DNA of 64,000 bases from the NCBI GenBank assembly GCA_001600695.1, contig BCKQ01000002.1, positions 2,057,340 to 2,121,339 on the forward strand, written 5' to 3'. The stretch is from Ascoidea asiatica. Taxonomy: Eukaryota > Ascomycota > Saccharomycetes > Ascoideales > Ascoideaceae. A program made the position numbers and the translations under genes. The notes beneath the pieces were generated by a model. That model was not told the origin of the DNA. It searched no databases and was given only the letters and a program-made list of their open reading frames with translations. Below are positions 38,023-47,197 of this stretch, one piece after another. Within the stretch, counting starts at the first letter, position 1. Every line of letters starts with the position of its first letter.

Positions 38023-39705
38023 TTATTTCGCAACCTTAACCCATCTTTTAACTTTAAGACCATCTTTTTGAATTTCATTAACTGGACGAAGGTCATATTT
38101 ACCTAAAAAGGGAAGTAATTTAAAAAAAACCAACCAATGACCGATAAAAAATCCTATTAAAATCAAACCCATTATAGAATAACTTGGAAATCCAGGAATT
38201 TTATTATTATCATTATCTTTTGCCATAAATGGAGATATAAGTAACATTGTTGATACAAAAATTGTTATAATAATTGAAAAATAATTTGTTTTTGGACCTT
38301 TTCTAAGTTCTCCTTCAGTTTCAATGATTCTTTTTCTTAAAATTATAATTCCATATGCTGTCATTATCATAAATATTTGAGGAATATAAATTTCTAAATT
38401 AACAATATAATTATAAATATTTGCATCTGCAGAAGGTACAATCATAAAAAAAGCTGTTATTAAAAATGATAATATTAATGCAGGAAATGGTGCACCAAAT
38501 GGTTTATTTGATGCCATAAAAGAAGAAAATGGTAAATAACCTTCTCTAAAAACTTCTTGACTCATTCTTGAAATTGCATATAAAACAACAAAAACATTTC
38601 CACCTGCAGATAATGCAACAGACATTGTTAAAAGTTGTCTACCAATTTTATAACCAAAAATTTTTTGAAATAATAATGAACCAATTAATTGACCAGAATT
38701 ATAAATTTCTTCATGTGGTATAACTTTTAAATATGCAATATTAACAAAAATATATGAGATTAAAACAATTATTAATGATACAGGACCTGCAATATTTAAA
38801 GTTCTTATTGGATCTTTAATTTCAGAAGCAACAGTATGAACATTACTCCAACCACCAAAAGCAAAAATTGCTTGAAGTACAGCAGAAGAAAATGAAGAAA
38901 TTGTTACTTCTCTTTCAGTTTTAAAAAAACTATTCCATTTTAATTGATTATCAATTTTAGAAATTGAAGATGGTAAAATTAATACAAAAAATCCAGTTAT
39001 TGCCATAAGAGATAATAAAATTAATTTTAAAAAACCAAAAAAACTATTGAAGGCAATACCCATTTTTACAGAATATCCATGAATTAAAACTGCAATTGAA
39101 ACAAATACCACACCAACATATCTTGAAGCCATACCATCAGTAATTTTAGAATCACCATAAATACTATAAAGAAAATAATCACCAAAAATTATTGCATTTG
39201 AAATTACAAAACCAAATAATATTGAATATATACCAAAAATTACACTAATGAAATATTTTGGTTTATTATAAATAACTTCTAAGAAAACTTTTGTACCACC
39301 AGATCTAGGCATTAAAGAACCTAATTCCATATATATAGATAAACCACAAAATGCTAATAAAGCACCTAAAATCCAAGCTAAAAAAAATAAAGATGGACAA
39401 CCACCACAACTTAAAAATATTCCAGAACCTACAGCAAATATTCCAGAACCAATAATTCTTGAAATAAACATAAAAATAGTAGCCCAAAGGCCTAAATGTC
39501 TTCCTTGTGGTAATTCTTCTTGTGAATAAAGATTAAAGTCATCATTTTCATTTGAATTTTGATTATTATTATCATAATTTTGATTATTTGAAGAATTATA
39601 TGGATGTATTGAAGTTAATGTAGTTGATGAAATAGAAGGTATTGAACCATAAGATATTCTAGTTGAATTTGAATCTTTTAATGGTTTTATTATTGAATCA
39701 TTCAT
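38023..39705 (-). CDS. Amino-acid permease, Mup1/LAT family
   Basis: Start set at the ATG at 39705 (MNDSIIKPLK), giving 560 aa. After a Ser/Asn-rich cytosolic tail, about 12 membrane spans begin with the family signature ISRIIGSGIFAVGSG, followed by YMELGSLMPRSGGTKVFLE. This matches the yeast high-affinity methionine permease group (Mup1/Mup3) of the APC superfamily. FAFGGWSNVHTVASEIKDP corresponds to the conserved loop between helices 6 and 7. It imports amino acids at the plasma membrane; methionine specificity is by family inference. C-terminal Lys residues (DGLKVKRWVKVAK) could serve as ubiquitin sites. Confidence 0.86.
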   Translation of the reverse strand: MNDSIIKPLKDSNSTRISYGSIPSISSTTLTSIHPYNSSNNQNYDNNNQNSNENDDFNLYSQEELPQGRHLGLWATIFMFISRIIGSGIFAVGSGIFLSCGGCPSLFFLAWILGALLAFCGLSIYMELGSLMPRSGGTKVFLEVIYNKPKYFISVIFGIYSILFGFVISNAIIFGDYFLYSIYGDSKITDGMASRYVGVVFVSIAVLIHGYSVKMGIAFNSFFGFLKLILLSLMAITGFFVLILPSSISKIDNQLKWNSFFKTEREVTISSFSSAVLQAIFAFGGWSNVHTVASEIKDPIRTLNIAGPVSLIIVLISYIFVNIAYLKVIPHEEIYNSGQLIGSLLFQKIFGYKIGRQLLTMSVALSAGGNVFVVLYAISRMSQEVFREGYLPFSSFMASNKPFGAPFPALILSFLITAFFMIVPSADANIYNYIVNLEIYIPQIFMIMTAYGIIILRKRIIETEGELRKGPKTNYFSIIITIFVSTMLLISPFMAKDNDNNKIPGFPSYSIMGLILIGFFIGHWLVFFKLLPFLGKYDLRPVNEIQKDGLKVKRWVKVAK

Positions 39706-40254
39706 AGTTGACAATTTTTTTAGAATTAATTTTAAAATATACTTTAGGTTATACTGTAGAAGCTCAGCAATTATAGAATTTCAATAAGAGTTTGAATGTT
39801 TAAACATTTTCAAGGAAATAAACAAATAAAAATAAAAAGAAAGAAAGAGAGAAAGAAGAAAAGATATATTTAATAAAGAAGTTGTCTCTGATTATTTATT
39901 ATATTTTGATTTACAGTCTCGGTACTTTTAGAATATTTTATAAATTCAATTGAGAGAAGATAAGAGAAAAGCACTTAATTTCTGCTGATAAGGCATAATT
40001 AGATAATTAGATACTGAAATGGATTTATTTCACTTCCGCCATAGTGAAAAAGCTGTGAATTGTCACGGACGGCAATATTTTTTCATTCAATTTTTTATAT
40101 CAAAGATTCTTTGTAGTTTTTACTCCTTGGTGAGTTGGAAGAGAAAGAAAAGAGATGAAGTGAAGTATATACTGTATGATATATATATAATGTGAACTAT
40201 ATTGAGGCAGGTAGGAAATGTAGGATATAAGATGAAAGTTATAAGATATATAGG
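39706..40254. other. Intergenic, permease promoter and GLE2 3' flank
   Basis: A 549-bp AT-rich space with purine-rich tracts and TATATATA near 40180. No gene is seen. Confidence 0.6.
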
Positions 40255-41322
40255 CTATCGGAGACCTTTCTTTTTTGGTTTGATTTCATCATCTTGAACA
40301 GGATGTAATTTTACTAGATTTGGTAAACCAGGTTTATTATAAGTATAACCCTTTGACCAATCATAACTTAAAGCATAAGCTAATATTGTACCATCAGCAT
40401 TAAAATCAGTTGCAACAACAGAAGAATTTAAACCAATAATTTGTTTTAATTTATGTTTTTGATCTTTATCCCAAAATTGAATTGAACCATCAGAACCACC
40501 AGTACAAAAAGTACTACCATAAATTGGATGTACAGATAATGAATTTACAGAAAATACTTTTGCTTGTTTACCATTAGTTTCTCTATGACATTTAAAAGTC
40601 ATATCACCACGTTTATCAGATTCTTTTATATATCTTACACCACATCTACCTTCTATAGAGACTATTGCAAAACCATTACCTTGATTAAAACAAGCTATAT
40701 CTCTTGGTTGAAATTTTAATGGAGAAGCCATTTCTATAGCAATATTAGTTGGATTATCTAAATCTATAATTGAAATTTTTTTATCAGCAGTTGCTGCAAC
40801 TAATAATTTTTCTTTAACATCCATTGTATATATTCTTTCATTTAAAACTAATTTTGAAATTGGAGTTGGAGATCTTGTATCCCAATATTTTATAGATTTA
40901 TCCCAAGAACCAGAAACTATAACAGGAGTATTTGTTGGACCACATTCTGCAAATCTTACACTTTTTACAGGAGCATCATGTATACCAATTTGTTGAGCTT
41001 GACCAACAGAAACATCATATAATTTTACAGTATTATCACAAGAACCACTTATAATTTTTGTACCATCTTTTGTCCAACGTACAGATAAAACTGGAGCTTC
41101 ATGAGTAAACATTGCTTTTCCTTGACAAGTTCCATTACTAAATACTTCATAGATTCTAACTTTATTATCCCAAGAAGAAACTGCAAGAAAATTCTGAGAA
41201 GGAATTGTAGAAAATGCTAAATCAGATATTGAATCTTCTGGTGGATCAGAAACTGTTATATCTTTTGAAATATCGGAAGAATTTGAAGCTGGTGCAGAAG
41301 GTTTAGTTGAAAAAAACGACAT
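40255..41322 (-). CDS. GLE2: mRNA export WD40 protein Gle2/Rae1
   Basis: Start set at the ATG at 41322 (MSFFSTKPSAP), giving 355 aa. WD40 blades are evident: ISDLAFSTIPSQNFLAVSSWDNKVRIYEV, VLSVRWTKDGTKIISGSCDNTVKLYD (given here as two separate blades), then IVSGSWDKSIKYWDTR and CTGGSDGSIQFWDK. The sequence between blades, including GRCGVRYIKES and FKCHRETN, is characteristic of Rae1/Gle2, which docks on the GLEBS motif of Nup98-type nucleoporins and supports mRNA export. Length is close to S. cerevisiae Gle2 (365 aa). It ends in a Lys-rich tail. Confidence 0.95.
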   Translation of the reverse strand: MSFFSTKPSAPASNSSDISKDITVSDPPEDSISDLAFSTIPSQNFLAVSSWDNKVRIYEVFSNGTCQGKAMFTHEAPVLSVRWTKDGTKIISGSCDNTVKLYDVSVGQAQQIGIHDAPVKSVRFAECGPTNTPVIVSGSWDKSIKYWDTRSPTPISKLVLNERIYTMDVKEKLLVAATADKKISIIDLDNPTNIAIEMASPLKFQPRDIACFNQGNGFAIVSIEGRCGVRYIKESDKRGDMTFKCHRETNGKQAKVFSVNSLSVHPIYGSTFCTGGSDGSIQFWDKDQKHKLKQIIGLNSSVVATDFNADGTILAYALSYDWSKGYTYNKPGLPNLVKLHPVQDDEIKPKKKGLR

Positions 41323-42104
41323 ATTTGACAATAAGATGAAAAAAATTAACTTCTATTTCTGCTTAATAGCCTTCAATTCTTATTACTATCTATCAATTAC
41401 TTTCCAGTTTGATTCGAGATTTAATGATAATTCTTTCTTGTTGCTTTTATCCTTTTGTTTCTGTTTTCTGTTTTCTGTTTCTGTTTCTGTTTCTGTTTCT
41501 GCTTTGTTTTTTCTTTCGTCTCTGAGACCAGAAAAATGAAAATGTTTCTGGAACTTGCAGAACCACCGCCATGGATTTTTCAAGTACAGCGCTGAAGTAA
41601 TAAGCGCTAAACCGGTTCTGCGTTGATTACTACAAGTTTCCTAATTAGGACGTATTGCTTTTAATGTGGCTGGTGACCTTACAATCTTTTCTTGGAGTGC
41701 TCCGTGTTTCTGGTCTCAGTTCTGTTTTCTCTCATTTCCAGTGTGAGATAAGCGCTTCTGCAGCGAGGAAAGCCGATGAATTGAGGATAAACCAAACACA
41801 GGCACTTTATGCTTCAATTCGACAAAGGTATTCATTCTATCAATAATCTGTAATCAGTCAGATATCAAATATATTCATATACTCATATACTCATATATTC
41901 ATAGATACAAATATGATACAAGACTTATGATAGAGGAGTGATTTAGAAGAGAAGAGTAAAGAGAAGAGTTGATCAAAGACTATTCTCCAATTAAGATTTA
42001 ATTTTGGGCTATTGTTTCTAATGGACTTTTCACTCCTCAATTTCTCATTCAATTGATTCTCTTAATTCTTTAATCTATAATCCAGTTAAAAATAAAATTC
42101 AATA
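41323..42104. other. Divergent promoter of GLE2 and the THI74-like gene
   Basis: No gene. It has a TTTCTG microsatellite near the GLE2 start, then a GC-richer island at about 41540-41790 containing AGCGCT palindromes (41589-41608 region), then tandem ATACTCATAT-like sequence at about 41875-41905. Confidence 0.6.
41458..41506 (+). repeat. TTTCTG hexamer microsatellite
   Basis: About eight slightly imperfect tandem TTTCTG/TTTCTGT units form a pyrimidine tract in the GLE2 upstream region. Confidence 0.75.
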
Positions 42105-43217
42105 ATGATTGAAATTAATCTAAGATCCATATATAAGTTCATGAGAAATTCATTTAATAAAACAATTAAAAAGAATTATTCATGGTATTTTGGACTTTTT
42201 TTAATATTAATAGTGGTAATATTATGGGTATTATCTTCATTTTTAATAAATGAATTATTTTCAAAAGATTTATATAGAAAACCATTTTTTATAACATATT
42301 TAAATACTTCTGTATTTATATTTTATTTATTACCAATTTTTTTAAAATTTGATAAAAAAAATATTAAAAATAATCAATTATCTTTTAATGAAACTTTTAA
42401 ATTATCTTATCAATTTTGTTTATTATGGGTTTTAGCAAATTTATGTACAAATGCTTCTTTATCTTATACTTCAGTTTCATCTCAAACAGTTTTAACTTCA
42501 ACTTCAAGTTTTTTTACTTTATTATTTGGTTTTTTAGTTGGAATTGAAAAAATAAATAATATTAAAGTTATCACTTTAATCATTTCTTTTATTTCTATTT
42601 CAATTATAACAAAATTAGATTCAAATTCAATCACTAATATTAAAATTGATTCAAATTCATTTGGAAATTTATTTGGAAATTTTTTAGCTTTATTATCTGC
42701 AATAATTTATGGAATTTATTCAACTTTATTAAAAAAAAAAATAAATTTTAATAAAAATTTTAATATAAATTTATTTTTTGGTTTCATAGGTTTATTAAAT
42801 TTAATTTTTTTATGGCCAATAATAATAATTTTAAATTTTTTAAATATTGAAAAATTTCAATTACCTTTATTAAATTCAATAAATTTTTTTAAAATTATTA
42901 AATTAATTTTTTTAAATTCTTTAATTTCATTTATTGCTGATTATTGTTGGGCAAAAGCAATATTATTAACAAATCCATTAATTGTAACTGTTGGTTTAAC
43001 TTTAACTATACCATTAGCAATTTTTGGTGATTTAATTTTTAATTCAAATAATATAAATAATTCTAAAATTTATTATTTTTGTGCTTTTTTAATATGTGTT
43101 TCTTTTATAATTATAAATAAAACTGAAGAAAATGAAATATTAACAGATCAAGAAGAAGAACATGAAGAAGAAGAAGAAGTAATAACTGAAAATGATTATT
43201 TAATTAATTCAAATTAA
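42105..43217 (+). CDS. EamA/SLC35F-like transporter (Thi74/YML018C type)
   Basis: A 370-aa protein with about ten hydrophobic spans in the drug/metabolite transporter layout. YTSVSSQTVLTSTSSFFTLLFG (two adjacent conserved elements) and KPFFITYLNTSVF match the yeast vacuolar-membrane pair Thi74/YML018C and animal SLC35F5. DYCWAKAILLTNPLIVTVGL lies in the second repeat. Substrate is unknown, although Thi74 has been linked to thiamine repression. An acidic Glu-rich C-terminal tail is cytosolic by inference. The coding sequence is extremely AT-rich, with most loops made of Asn/Lys/Ile. Only 74 bp separate its stop from that of OST3. Confidence 0.84.
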   Translation: MIEINLRSIYKFMRNSFNKTIKKNYSWYFGLFLILIVVILWVLSSFLINELFSKDLYRKPFFITYLNTSVFIFYLLPIFLKFDKKNIKNNQLSFNETFKLSYQFCLLWVLANLCTNASLSYTSVSSQTVLTSTSSFFTLLFGFLVGIEKINNIKVITLIISFISISIITKLDSNSITNIKIDSNSFGNLFGNFLALLSAIIYGIYSTLLKKKINFNKNFNINLFFGFIGLLNLIFLWPIIIILNFLNIEKFQLPLLNSINFFKIIKLIFLNSLISFIADYCWAKAILLTNPLIVTVGLTLTIPLAIFGDLIFNSNNINNSKIYYFCAFLICVSFIIINKTEENEILTDQEEEHEEEEEVITENDYLINSN

Positions 43218-43291
43218 TCTGAAAGAAAGTAAATTAAAATGTAAGTATATATATACAGTATATCATATATATATTATATTATTTATATTAT

Positions 43292-44395
43292 TTATATTAG
43301 TTTAATCATTGGAAATGGATATGAATGATCTTTTCTTAAAACAATAGATAATAATAAACTATACATCATAAAAATTAAAAATACATGAATTATAGTTATT
43401 AAACTTCTTCTATTTTCATTAATATTTTTTCTATTTGGAACATATAATATTAAAGAACAAATTAAACTTGATAATATAATATATAAAGATCCAATAATTA
43501 TAATTTCAACACCAAATTGATATTGAGAACCACCAGAAATATAAATAAATTCATTTTTATCATTTTTTGTAATAAATGGTACAGATTTCATAAATGTAAA
43601 CATATAACCAGAAATAAATAAAACAGTGAAAAAAATTGATAAAGTTTGCCAAACTTTACCAGATTTTATATTCTCAGAAATTTTTTTAAATCTTTTTTTA
43701 ATAATTAAAATTATAAAAAAAATAATTAAAGAATATTTTAAAATTCCATTAAAATTTAATGGTTCTTTAATTAATAAATTAATTTGACAACAATCAGAAA
43801 TAAATTTTGCAAAATTTAAAATATTTTTTGAATTTTTTTCATTAATTATATATGGAAAATGTTTTGAAGTTTTTAAATTATATTGTAAAAATAATTCATT
43901 ATCATTTAAAATTTGATAAAATTTAATTTCATTTGGATTTATATTTGGTGGTAAAATCCAAATATGAGGTACATTATTCATATTTAAATAATTAAATAAT
44001 TTTTTATTATTTAAAAATTCTGCAATTGCAAAAAAAATTTTATTATTTTCAGTTTCTTTATTAGAAATTAAAAATTGTTGATTATATGATATTGAAATTT
44101 TATTAAAAGTTGGTAAAAATTTTTTACATAAATCACAATTTATTTTTGAATCAGTTGCAGTTAACATTAAAATTAAATAATGATCTCTTTTACCTTGTAA
44201 TATTGATTCAAAATTTTTATCATTAATTTGAATTATACCTAATGGAGATTCATTTCTTAATTTAATTAAATTTTCAGTTGAAATTGTATTTATTTTTTTA
44301 TTTGAATTAGATATTGAAGATGATAAAGAACTTATAGATATTAAATAATAATTGAATAAGATTAAAATCTTAAATATACTTGATTTTAATCTCAT
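43292..44395 (-). CDS. OST3: Oligosaccharyltransferase thioredoxin-like subunit Ost3/Ost6
   Basis: A 367-aa ER membrane protein. The signal peptide (about residues 8-25) is followed by a luminal thioredoxin-like domain with the redox motif CDLC (about 86-89) and a conserved cis-Pro region (NVPHIWILPP). Four C-terminal spans follow, with GGSQYQFGVEIIII before the third, typical of Ost3/MagT1. The subunit forms transient mixed disulfides with nascent chains and improves N-glycosylation efficiency. Ost3 is preferred over Ost6 by overall resemblance, but the two are hard to separate by eye. Confidence 0.88.
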   Translation of the reverse strand: MRLKSSIFKILILFNYYLISISSLSSSISNSNKKINTISTENLIKLRNESPLGIIQINDKNFESILQGKRDHYLILMLTATDSKINCDLCKKFLPTFNKISISYNQQFLISNKETENNKIFFAIAEFLNNKKLFNYLNMNNVPHIWILPPNINPNEIKFYQILNDNELFLQYNLKTSKHFPYIINEKNSKNILNFAKFISDCCQINLLIKEPLNFNGILKYSLIIFFIILIIKKRFKKISENIKSGKVWQTLSIFFTVLFISGYMFTFMKSVPFITKNDKNEFIYISGGSQYQFGVEIIIIGSLYIILSSLICSLILYVPNRKNINENRRSLITIIHVFLIFMMYSLLLSIVLRKDHSYPFPMIKLI

Positions 44396-45146
44396 TTTGA
44401 AATATAAAAATTTAAAAAATATATTTTAGATTGATAAAAAAAAGAGATTGAGAGAATAAATTTAAAGAGTGAATAGAACAGTCAGAAAAGTGTTAATTTC
44501 CGAGCATTTGAAGTATCTGAGATATCTATGATATCTGAATTATCTTATTATTTAGGTTACTTAGTTATTTTATTATATTCTTGTGATTATTGATATTCAA
44601 TTACCAATTCTTTCATCATCAATATTATCATTCCAATATAATTTCACCATTTTCAAATCCAAAAACAAAGCTCTCAGAGAATAAAGCTTTATTCAGATTC
44701 AAAAAAGACGTGAGCTTTCTTAACACTTACGTTTCACGGTCTCAAGCACCGCCACAACAGCTCAGCCACATTAAGGTTTCGTCCTCAATACGTGGCTTCA
44801 AACGAGGTCTGGATACCGGGGTCTGAAACAACTGCAAAAAGGGTTTGCAGCTCAGACCTCGGCCGTGGAAATGGGCCAGTGAATTGGCTCGTTTGTTTCG
44901 TTTGTTTCGTTTGTTTTCTTTCAGATTGTGCTTTTACGTATCTTGCTTCTTTAAAATAGGAATTTATCTTTGTTTTGATTGAAAGTGAAATATGTATGTA
45001 AATATCAAGGTTAAAATAAGAAAGGTGTTTAAAAGAGAATTGAAAGAAGTAAAAAAAACATTGAAGAGGAATAATAATGATTATAAAAAAAAGTCAACAG
45101 GAAAGAAGAGGATTTTAGAAAAAACAATTGAGAAGAGTAACTGATC
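44396..45146. other. Intergenic with GC-richer island
   Basis: No convincing gene; a 78-aa frame at 44590-44826 has no recognisable features. An island at about 44700-44900 is GC-richer, followed by three copies of CGTTTGTTT-type sequence at about 44888-44917. Confidence 0.55.
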
Positions 45147-45347
45147 TTAACAACCACCACCACCTCCTCCTCCTCCATCACCTCCTCCTCCTCCATGGCC
45201 ACCACCATCATAACCACCATAGGGGCCTCCATAACTGTAGTAATTGCCAGACCCTTTACCTCCATAACGTTTTTTATTCAATTTTTTTTCATGCTTGCTA
45301 TGAGAAGTCTTTTCAGGTCTAGAAGATTTTGAAGCTGAACATCCCAT
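45147..45347 (-). CDS. 66-aa Gly-rich protein with lipid-modification N-terminus
   Basis: An ATG-started small protein beginning MGCSASKSSRP. Gly2, Cys3 and Ser6 fit the N-myristoylation consensus, with an adjacent Cys that is commonly palmitoylated (compare the MGC start of Gpa1). A basic middle (HSKHEKKLNKKR) follows, then a Gly/Tyr-rich C-terminal half of GGY and GGGG runs ending in Cys66. Together these suggest peripheral anchoring to the plasma or vacuolar membrane. I do not recognise a named family. The Gly run uses mixed GGA/GGT/GGC-type codons and has local GC content well above its surroundings. It is tandem with OST3 on the same strand, about 750 bp upstream of that gene. Confidence 0.68.
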   Translation of the reverse strand: MGCSASKSSRPEKTSHSKHEKKLNKKRYGGKGSGNYYSYGGPYGGYDGGGHGGGGGDGGGGGGGGC

Positions 45348-46571
45348 TGTTAAACTATATTATTTTTATATCTGTTACTGCTTTGATTATGATTATGATT
45401 ATGATTATTGAAAATTCAGTTCTTTAATTTTAGTAAATTGTTCACCGAATTGAGTATAATTTTTATCTTGATTTCTTTCAAAAAAAACAGAAAAAATTAT
45501 CCTTTTTCAAAAATTAGAATAAAGAAATCTATCAGTCTTTATATATTGAATGTATATTTGAATCAGTTTCAAAATCACTTTATTTTAAATTATTTTTCTT
45601 CAAAAAAATTCAAATCAATTTGTTCCGAAAAGTATTATATTATTGAAAGACAACATAGCCTAAATTCTAATCAACTATTTTCCATATATTCTTTCAAACT
45701 TCGCCTTCCTTAAGTGATATTTATTAAACAAAATTTGAATGCCGTATATTTGATAACATTACATTATCCAATATCCCTATTCATTTATATTCAAATCCAG
45801 GACCTAGAATGCTTTTTGAGTGCAATATTAAGTATATACCAGAAAATAAATGTCTAAAATTTCAAAATGACGCAATTCATACTTTAAATTTCAAACTGGA
45901 GTATACTAAAAGGTTCCCTAATTCTGGTATGGGAATTTTATTAAGAAAACATTTATCATGACATAAAGTATCTTTTTAAAGAAAAGAAAATACCCCATGA
46001 TTCAATATTGACAATAGATATAATATAAATTATAAATTAAAAAAATATTATTTTGACTATGATGTATTCTGTAAGAAATGAGGCGTAGTTCAGAATAATT
46101 TTCAACACTTTTCTTTTATTGAGAAAAGCTTCGAAGTTTTATTCAAAAAACATAAAAACTTTTAGTTCAAATCAATTTCTCGGTACAATTTTTGGAAGTT
46201 GAAATAAATTCAGCCACAAAACAACAACAGAGAATTTAGGATTTAGGTCAATTCCGGGATATTATTCCCTGATGTGGCTTGTTTGGGGTCGTGAATGGTC
46301 GGATCTCATATTACAATCTTAAAAAAAGGTTCGTTTTCAAAGGGAAATCATTGCACCTGAGAAGATTGGATATTTTGTATTTTGACACAATTTAGTAGAA
46401 AAAAAGTTATTCAAACATTTTCAAACTTACAAGAAAACATATTAATGAGTTTCTCAATAGTTTAATATATATTTTTTTAAATTTCAGGTAATATTAAAGC
46501 AAATATTTNAAGAATTNGTTTGCCATGGCTCATATGGCCAACTCAAAAACAACCAAAAATATAGGAACTCA
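45348..46571. other. Intergenic, upstream of tRNA-Lys
   Basis: No gene supported; the 101-aa frame at 45408-45713 is low-complexity. Single undetermined bases are at 46509 and 46517, shortly before the tRNA. Confidence 0.6.
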
Positions 46572-46665
46572 TCCCCATTAGCTCAGTTGGTAGAGCGTTC
46601 GGCTTTTAGGGATTAGTTAATTTCGAGCAACCGAAATGTCTAGGGTTCGAGCCCCTAATGAGGAG
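46572..46665 (+). tRNA. tRNA-Lys(UUU) with 21-nt intron
   Basis: The mature halves match yeast tRNA-Lys(UUU): A-box region TAGCTCAGTTGGTAGAGC, anticodon stem TTCGG/CCGAA, and T arm TAGGG-TTCGAGC-CCCTA. Anticodon TTT is at 46605-46607, and the intron runs 46609-46629, just after position 37. Acceptor TCCCCAT pairs with ATGAGGA apart from one C-A mismatch at the fourth pair. A Pol III T-run follows. Confidence 0.93.
46609..46629 (+). other. tRNA-Lys intron
   Basis: A 21-nt intron between A37 and A38, where S. cerevisiae tRNA-Lys(UUU) also carries an intron. It is removed by tRNA splicing endonuclease. Confidence 0.85.
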
Positions 46666-47197
46666 TTTCTATTTTTTTTTTGTCATATTTTATTTTTTTT
46701 TGATAGAAAATTGGAAAATTATTTTCTCTTAATTTTTGTTTTACAATAAATATATGAATATTACTTGAAAAAAGTATAACAAAGTTTGTTTGTTATATTA
46801 GTTATGCTAATCAAAAAATGAAATTTGAAAAAAGAAAACCAAAAAATAAAAAGAAGAAAGAAAAATGACAATGGAATTTCTTGAAGGATATAAGGAACCT
46901 AGACAGAAAAAAAACATAAATATTCAAAAATGTTGAAAGTTGAAAGAGGGAATATAAGTAAATTAAAAAATCAAAAAAGCTAAATGAAAAATTAACCAAA
47001 GTGAAAAATTAACTAAAATTTAAGAAAAATCAAAAAAACGAAGAATAAAAAACAAGACAACACAAAACCAATAAGCCAAATCAGATAAACCGTTAAGAAA
47101 AATTAAGTATCCTTTTGTTAAAAACCAGCATTAACAATGAAGGAACCAATAAAAAAGATTTGCAAAAAAAAATTTAAAAAATATAATTAAATTATTA
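46666..47197. other. Intergenic, KHA1 3' flank
   Basis: A 530-bp purine-rich, very AT-rich stretch. No gene; reverse frames here are low-complexity. Confidence 0.6.
46674..46681 (+). terminator. Pol III terminator of tRNA-Lys
   Basis: A run of T residues begins about 9 nt after the tRNA end. Confidence 0.75.

Noticed and set aside
44850-44860. 11-mer GCTCAGACCTC repeated at 57340-57350
   Set aside because: A single shared 11-mer across two islands is weak evidence for a common element; flanks do not align.
46509-46517. Ambiguous bases near the tRNA as a possible break
   Set aside because: They are isolated single N calls in intergenic DNA and do not interrupt a feature.
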